Below the pieces are notes generated by a model. It was not told the DNA's origin and made no database searches. It saw nothing but the letters and a program-made list of their open reading frames with translations. Below, one piece after another: positions 5,537 through 7,150 of a stretch of 7,150 nt of DNA (the stretch's first letter is position 1; each line of letters opens with the position of its first letter). Both the position numbers and the translations under genes were made by a program. Source of the DNA: an uncultured Candidatus Saccharibacteria bacterium (lineage in GTDB: Bacteria > Patescibacteria > Saccharimonadia > Saccharimonadales > UBA1547); contig CAMLKA010000037.1 of NCBI GenBank assembly GCA_946480535.1, positions 1 through 7,150 of the forward strand. Direction: 5' to 3'.

Positions 5537-5545
5537 ATTTTAACA
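5537..5545 (-). promoter_or_regulatory. Extended -10 promoter of the NmrA-like gene (leaderless)
   Basis: On the minus strand TGT-TAAAAT (TAAAAT at 5542-5537) ends seven bases before the ATG at 5529. No clear -35 is present at 16-18 bp. There is no Shine-Dalgarno site. Confidence 0.58.
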
Positions 5546-5606
5546 AAAATCGTTTAGCAGTGTGGTATTCGCATAAGATACGCAGATTAGAATAACTCCA
5601 GGAAAT

Positions 5607-5635
5607 AAAAAAGGAGCCCTTTAACGCTGGGCTCC
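5607..5635 (-). terminator. Rho-independent terminator of the small gene at 5689-5946
   Basis: On the minus strand, GGAGCCC (5635-5629) pairs with GGGCTCC (5619-5613) around a nine-base loop, followed directly by TTTTTT (5612-5607). It is a textbook terminator and also insulates the NmrA-like gene downstream. Confidence 0.9.
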
Positions 5636-5687
5636 CAGGGAACGAGTGCTCCCTGAAGTCTTTCGACTAGCGGTGCATTACCTGCAC
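5636..5687 (-). other. Series of small hairpins in the 3' untranslated region
   Basis: Between the TAA stop and the terminator there are three more inverted repeats: GTGCA/TGCAC (5673-5677 with 5683-5687), AGTC/GACT (5657-5660 with 5665-5668, loop TTTC) and CAGGGA/TCCCTG (5636-5641 with 5650-5655). With the terminator this makes four hairpins in about 75 bases. Confidence 0.5.
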
Positions 5688-5688
5688 A

Positions 5689-5946
5689 TTACCGACGAGG
5701 AACATGCTTCTGGAGAACGAAACCTCCGCTGACCTTGAGACTCCCCGTGAGGTCGCCGAAGGACGGGTGGCTCGTGAAGAGCTCCTGGAGAACGGGCGTC
5801 TTGACCCGTGCACTCAGAACCGCGAACATGGCCTTCTCCGGGTGAGCAATGAAAGATTCGACATCTTCCTTGGTCATGCCCGACGCTGCAAGGACGCGGT
5901 GGAATTCGGTCATCTGACCGATCGAAAGTGCATGAAAGCTGGTCAT
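5689..5946 (-). CDS. Small GC-rich hypothetical protein (85 residues)
   Basis: I do not recognise this protein. Residues 1-20 (MTSFHALSIGQMTEFHRVLA) are probably helical. SGMTKEDVESFIAHPEKA (22-39) resembles a short helix-turn-helix-like or UBA-like pattern but is not diagnostic. The rest includes PVLQELFTSHPSFGDL, then an LKVSGGFVLQKH strand-like end with a basic tail. There are no Cys, membrane segments or signal peptide. The strand is decided by AAAGGGAG (GGGAG at 5961-5957) 10 nt before the ATG, a TTGACT-N17-TATAAT promoter, and a perfect terminator past the TAA stop. A sample at 5761-5820 is about 63% GC. The leader of about 83 nt can fold into a long hairpin. It is divergent from the other small gene at 6233. 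Function unknown. Confidence 0.75.
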   Translation of the reverse strand: MTSFHALSIGQMTEFHRVLAASGMTKEDVESFIAHPEKAMFAVLSARVKTPVLQELFTSHPSFGDLTGSLKVSGGFVLQKHVPRR

Positions 5947-5975
5947 TTCTGACTCACTCCCTTTCCTATTTGTCG

Positions 5976-6017
5976 CAAGCTGACTCGATGCCCATTATGG
6001 AATGGCGAGCTGACTTG
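5976..6017 (-). promoter_or_regulatory. Structured 5' leader of the small gene at 5689-5946
   Basis: In the minus-strand RNA, CAAG (6017-6014) pairs with CTTG (5979-5976), CTCG with CGAG, and CCATT with AATGG, separated by a symmetric TCAG/TCAG internal loop and a small bulge, with the tip CCAT. The same DNA shows as two 15-bp direct repeats (5976-5990 and 6006-6020, 12 of 15 identical) exactly 30 bp apart. It may be a cis-regulatory RNA or paired operators. Confidence 0.45.
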
Positions 6018-6035
6018 ATAGTGTCGACTTAATAA

Positions 6036-6064
6036 ATTATACACTATTACTGCAATTTAGTCAA
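6036..6064 (-). promoter_or_regulatory. Strong promoter of the small gene at 5689-5946
   Basis: On the minus strand: TTGACT (6064-6059), 17-bp spacer, TATAAT (6041-6036). This is the closest match to the sigma-70 consensus in the window. Transcription should start near 6029, leaving a leader of about 83 nt. Confidence 0.75.
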
Positions 6065-6070
6065 TACTAC

Positions 6071-6096
6071 AGCCTCGGTCGCAAATACTGGAGGCT
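6071..6096. promoter_or_regulatory. Inverted repeat between the divergent promoters
   Basis: AGCCTC (6071-6076) and GAGGCT (6091-6096) are perfect inverted arms around 14 bases. The repeat lies outside both predicted transcripts, just upstream of the minus -35, so it would act as DNA if it is functional. The rest of 5947-6232 holds the two promoters and two leaders; no gene is seen. Confidence 0.35.
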
Positions 6097-6141
6097 TCGT
6101 TGAAATCAAGAGTATCTTTACGTACGAATGACAGTGAATAT

Positions 6142-6170
6142 TTGCTATTTTAAGCATTATATGCTATTAT
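6142..6170 (+). promoter_or_regulatory. Promoter of the small gene at 6233-6580
   Basis: TTGCTA (6142-6147), 17-bp spacer, TATTAT (6165-6170) preceded by TGC, an extended -10. Transcription should start near 6177, giving a 56-nt leader with a small GCGAA/TTCGC hairpin (6180-6198) and AAGGAG (6222-6227) 5 nt before the ATG. Confidence 0.7.
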
Positions 6171-6232
6171 ATTAATTTAGCGAAGCCGTTTGTTTCGCGA
6201 ACGTACAGACCCACAACCTGCAAGGAGTAGTC

Positions 6233-6580
6233 ATGACCCTCACACTCGAAGCCCCCGCGACTTCGACAGAGCTCAACGCACTGAATGGTGTGGTTGACGG
6301 CATGGTCGACTTCATCGGAGCTGCAGCTACGCAGATCAACAACTTCGACGATGCCGCGGCACAATACGACGGACCGCTTCCGAGCATCGAGACAGGGCTG
6401 GCCAACATGGCCTTCGTGAAGGCCAAGATCCTGACCGTCTCGAATGAGTACGCCGTGCAGCCCAGCGACTCCGCACTTCGCGCAGCCGCCAAGCCGGCGC
6501 TCGACGGCGCGTTCCGCGCCTTGTGGGCATACTACGGAATCCGCGACGACATCCTGCGTGTCAACGGACACGCCGCGTAG
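6233..6580 (+). CDS. Small GC-rich hypothetical protein (115 residues)
   Basis: I do not recognise this protein. It is Ala-rich and should be mostly helical: residues about 10-40 (TSTELNALNGVVDGMVDFIG onward) and 52-70 (IETGLANMAFVKAKILTV), then 80-110 (SALRAAAKPALDGAFRALWAYYGIRDDIL). The helix at 17-33 is amphipathic rather than membrane-spanning. There are no Cys residues and no signal peptide. The strand is set by AAGGAG 5 nt upstream, an extended -10 promoter and a long terminator after the TAG stop. The first 60 bases of coding sequence after 6241 are 60% GC, against 35% in a sample of the Hsp20 gene nearby. The longer minus-strand open frame over it has no ribosome site. It forms a divergent pair with 5689-5946. 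Function unknown. Confidence 0.75.
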   Translation: MTLTLEAPATSTELNALNGVVDGMVDFIGAAATQINNFDDAAAQYDGPLPSIETGLANMAFVKAKILTVSNEYAVQPSDSALRAAAKPALDGAFRALWAYYGIRDDILRVNGHAA

Positions 6581-6622
6581 ACGTACGGCACTGAAGGCTT
6601 CGGCCCCACCGCCCCACCGCTT

Positions 6623-6657
6623 GAAGGCCCCACCGCTTTCGTGGTGGGGCCTTCTAT
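6623..6657 (+). terminator. Terminator of the small gene at 6233-6580
   Basis: A perfect 12-bp stem, GAAGGCCCCACC (6623-6634) with GGTGGGGCCTTC (6643-6654), can extend by two more pairs around TTTC. The T-rich tail is short (TTCTATTT). Two extra copies of CCCCACCGC lie just upstream (6604-6612 and 6612-6620) and could compete for the 3' arm. Confidence 0.82.
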
Positions 6658-6682
6658 TTATCGTGAAGAAACAATTCCAAAG

Positions 6683-6709
6683 TTAGCACTCTTGCGATTA
6701 GAGTGCCAG
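6683..6709. promoter_or_regulatory. CIRCE operator (HrcA binding site)
   Basis: TTAGCACTC (6683-6691), nine bases, GAGTGCCAG (6701-6709). The CIRCE consensus is TTAGCACTC-N9-GAGTGCTAA, so the left arm is perfect and the right arm has two mismatches. It covers the -35 box and part of the spacer of the Hsp20 promoter, which fits repression by HrcA that is released on heat shock. The hrcA gene is not in the window. Confidence 0.92.
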
Positions 6710-6720
6710 ATTTGTATAAT
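6692..6720 (+). promoter_or_regulatory. Hsp20 promoter
   Basis: TTGCGA (6692-6697), 17-bp spacer, TATAAT (6715-6720): a strong housekeeping-sigma promoter lying within the CIRCE element. Transcription should start near 6727, leaving a leader of about 47 nt. Confidence 0.85.
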
Positions 6721-6729
6721 TATGTATAG

Positions 6730-6768
6730 AAAAGGGTATCCTTTTCGCCAACAATCAAACAAAGGAGG
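6730..6768 (+). promoter_or_regulatory. Hsp20 leader with hairpin and strong ribosome site
   Basis: AAAAGG (6730-6735) can pair with CCTTTT (6740-6745) around GTAT. The ribosome site AAAGGAGG (6761-6768) lies 5 nt before the ATG. TCCTTT (6739-6744) can instead pair with AAAGGA of that site, so the two foldings exclude each other. Confidence 0.4.
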
Positions 6769-6773
6769 TTATT

Positions 6774-7150
6774 ATGAGTAACTTAATAAGATTTGATCCG
6801 TTTGCGGAAATCCAAGCCTTGCAGAAGCAATTCTTTTCAGATGATTGGTTTTCTCCGATCAAATCAATGCAAATGCCTACGACAGATGTTTATACATCAA
6901 AAGACGATAAGGAACTTCATGTCGAAGCCCACCTGCCTAACTTTGAGCAGAAAGACATCACTATCAATGTCGATAAGGGTAATTTGATTATTCGTGCCGA
7001 ACGACACGAGCAGGAAAAAGACAAAGATAAAAAATACATAGTGCGCGAAAGCTCATCAAGTTTCTATCGAAGCATTCGCTTGCCTGAAGCGGCCGACGAA
7101 GATTCAATCAAAGCTAAAATGAAAGATGGAATTCTCAAGGTCACGGTTCA
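6774..7150 (+). CDS. Hsp20 family small heat shock protein, 3' end outside the window
   Basis: The visible 125 residues run off the window edge. The N-terminal arm (1-36) contains IRFDPFAEIQALQKQFF, typical of class A bacterial Hsp20 proteins. The alpha-crystallin domain begins near TTDVYTSKDDKELHVEAHLPN (36 onward), continues through DITINVDKGNLIIRAER (61-77) and YRSIRLPEAAD (98-108), and reaches the A-x-M-x-D-GILKVTV segment (114-125). What is missing should be the end of that motif and the short tail with the I-x-I anchor. The protein is an ATP-independent chaperone that forms oligomers and holds unfolding proteins. The start is fixed by AAAGGAGG 5 nt upstream. Expression should be heat-inducible through the CIRCE element over its promoter. 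Base composition is AT-rich (about 35% GC in 6841-6900). Confidence 0.95.
   Translation, partial: MSNLIRFDPFAEIQALQKQFFSDDWFSPIKSMQMPTTDVYTSKDDKELHVEAHLPNFEQKDITINVDKGNLIIRAERHEQEKDKDKKYIVRESSSSFYRSIRLPEAADEDSIKAKMKDGILKVTV

Noticed and set aside
5704..5952. Plus-strand 82-residue frame opposite the small gene at 5689-5946
   Set aside because: No ribosome site; the promoter and terminator both serve the minus strand.
6167..6571. 134-residue minus-strand frame over the small gene at 6233
   Set aside because: No ribosome site, no promoter or terminator on that strand, and an unnatural Cys-rich composition; it is a shadow of a GC-rich gene.
1..7150. CRISPR array, tRNA, rRNA, insertion sequence or toxin-antitoxin pair
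   Set aside because: No regularly spaced repeats, cloverleaf, transposase motif or terminal inverted repeats were seen; the small divergent genes show no toxin or antitoxin motif that I recognise.

Overview
The window looks like a chromosomal segment from a Candidatus Saccharibacteria (TM7) or related Patescibacteria genome. This rests on family recognition, not on a search. The signs are two type IV pilin-like proteins with an almost identical hydrophobic N-terminus, one fused to a FISUMP-type domain; a tiny single-pass membrane protein; compact spacing; and many short hypothetical genes. TGA is used as a stop (gene at 1707-2339), so the standard bacterial code fits and the Gracilibacteria/Absconditabacteria recoding does not.

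Layout. 1-400: a single-pass membrane protein (83-340) behind a CRP-like palindrome, closed by a clear terminator. 440-1717: a prepilin fused to a six-blade NHL beta-propeller, overlapping tail to tail with a minus-strand RBBP9/YdeN-like serine hydrolase (1707-2339). That gene is divergent from a second alpha/beta-hydrolase-like protein with a cysteine nucleophile (2398-3216), and the two promoters interleave in 58 bp. 3215-3664: a GC-rich minus-strand small gene with strong hairpins at its 3' end. 3795-4895: a second prepilin fused to a FISUMP domain, again overlapping tail to tail with a minus-strand gene, an NmrA-like NAD(P)-binding protein (4888-5529). 5607-6657: two divergent small GC-rich genes of unknown function (5689-5946 minus, 6233-6580 plus) around a 286-bp regulatory gap. 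6683-7150: an Hsp20 gene, cut by the window edge, under a CIRCE operator.

Two expression styles are visible. The pilin fusions and the three enzyme-like genes lack a Shine-Dalgarno sequence and have a -10 box only 6-11 nt before the ATG, so their mRNAs should be leaderless or nearly so. The small proteins and Hsp20 have proper 5' leaders with AAGGAG-type ribosome sites, and mostly strong terminators.

Most worth following up: the modular pilin system (one conserved pilin module carrying different C-terminal cargo), the three compositionally foreign small genes, and the regulatory sites (CIRCE, the CRP-like palindrome, the interleaved promoters). The genes do not form one operon, and no single pathway is evident.
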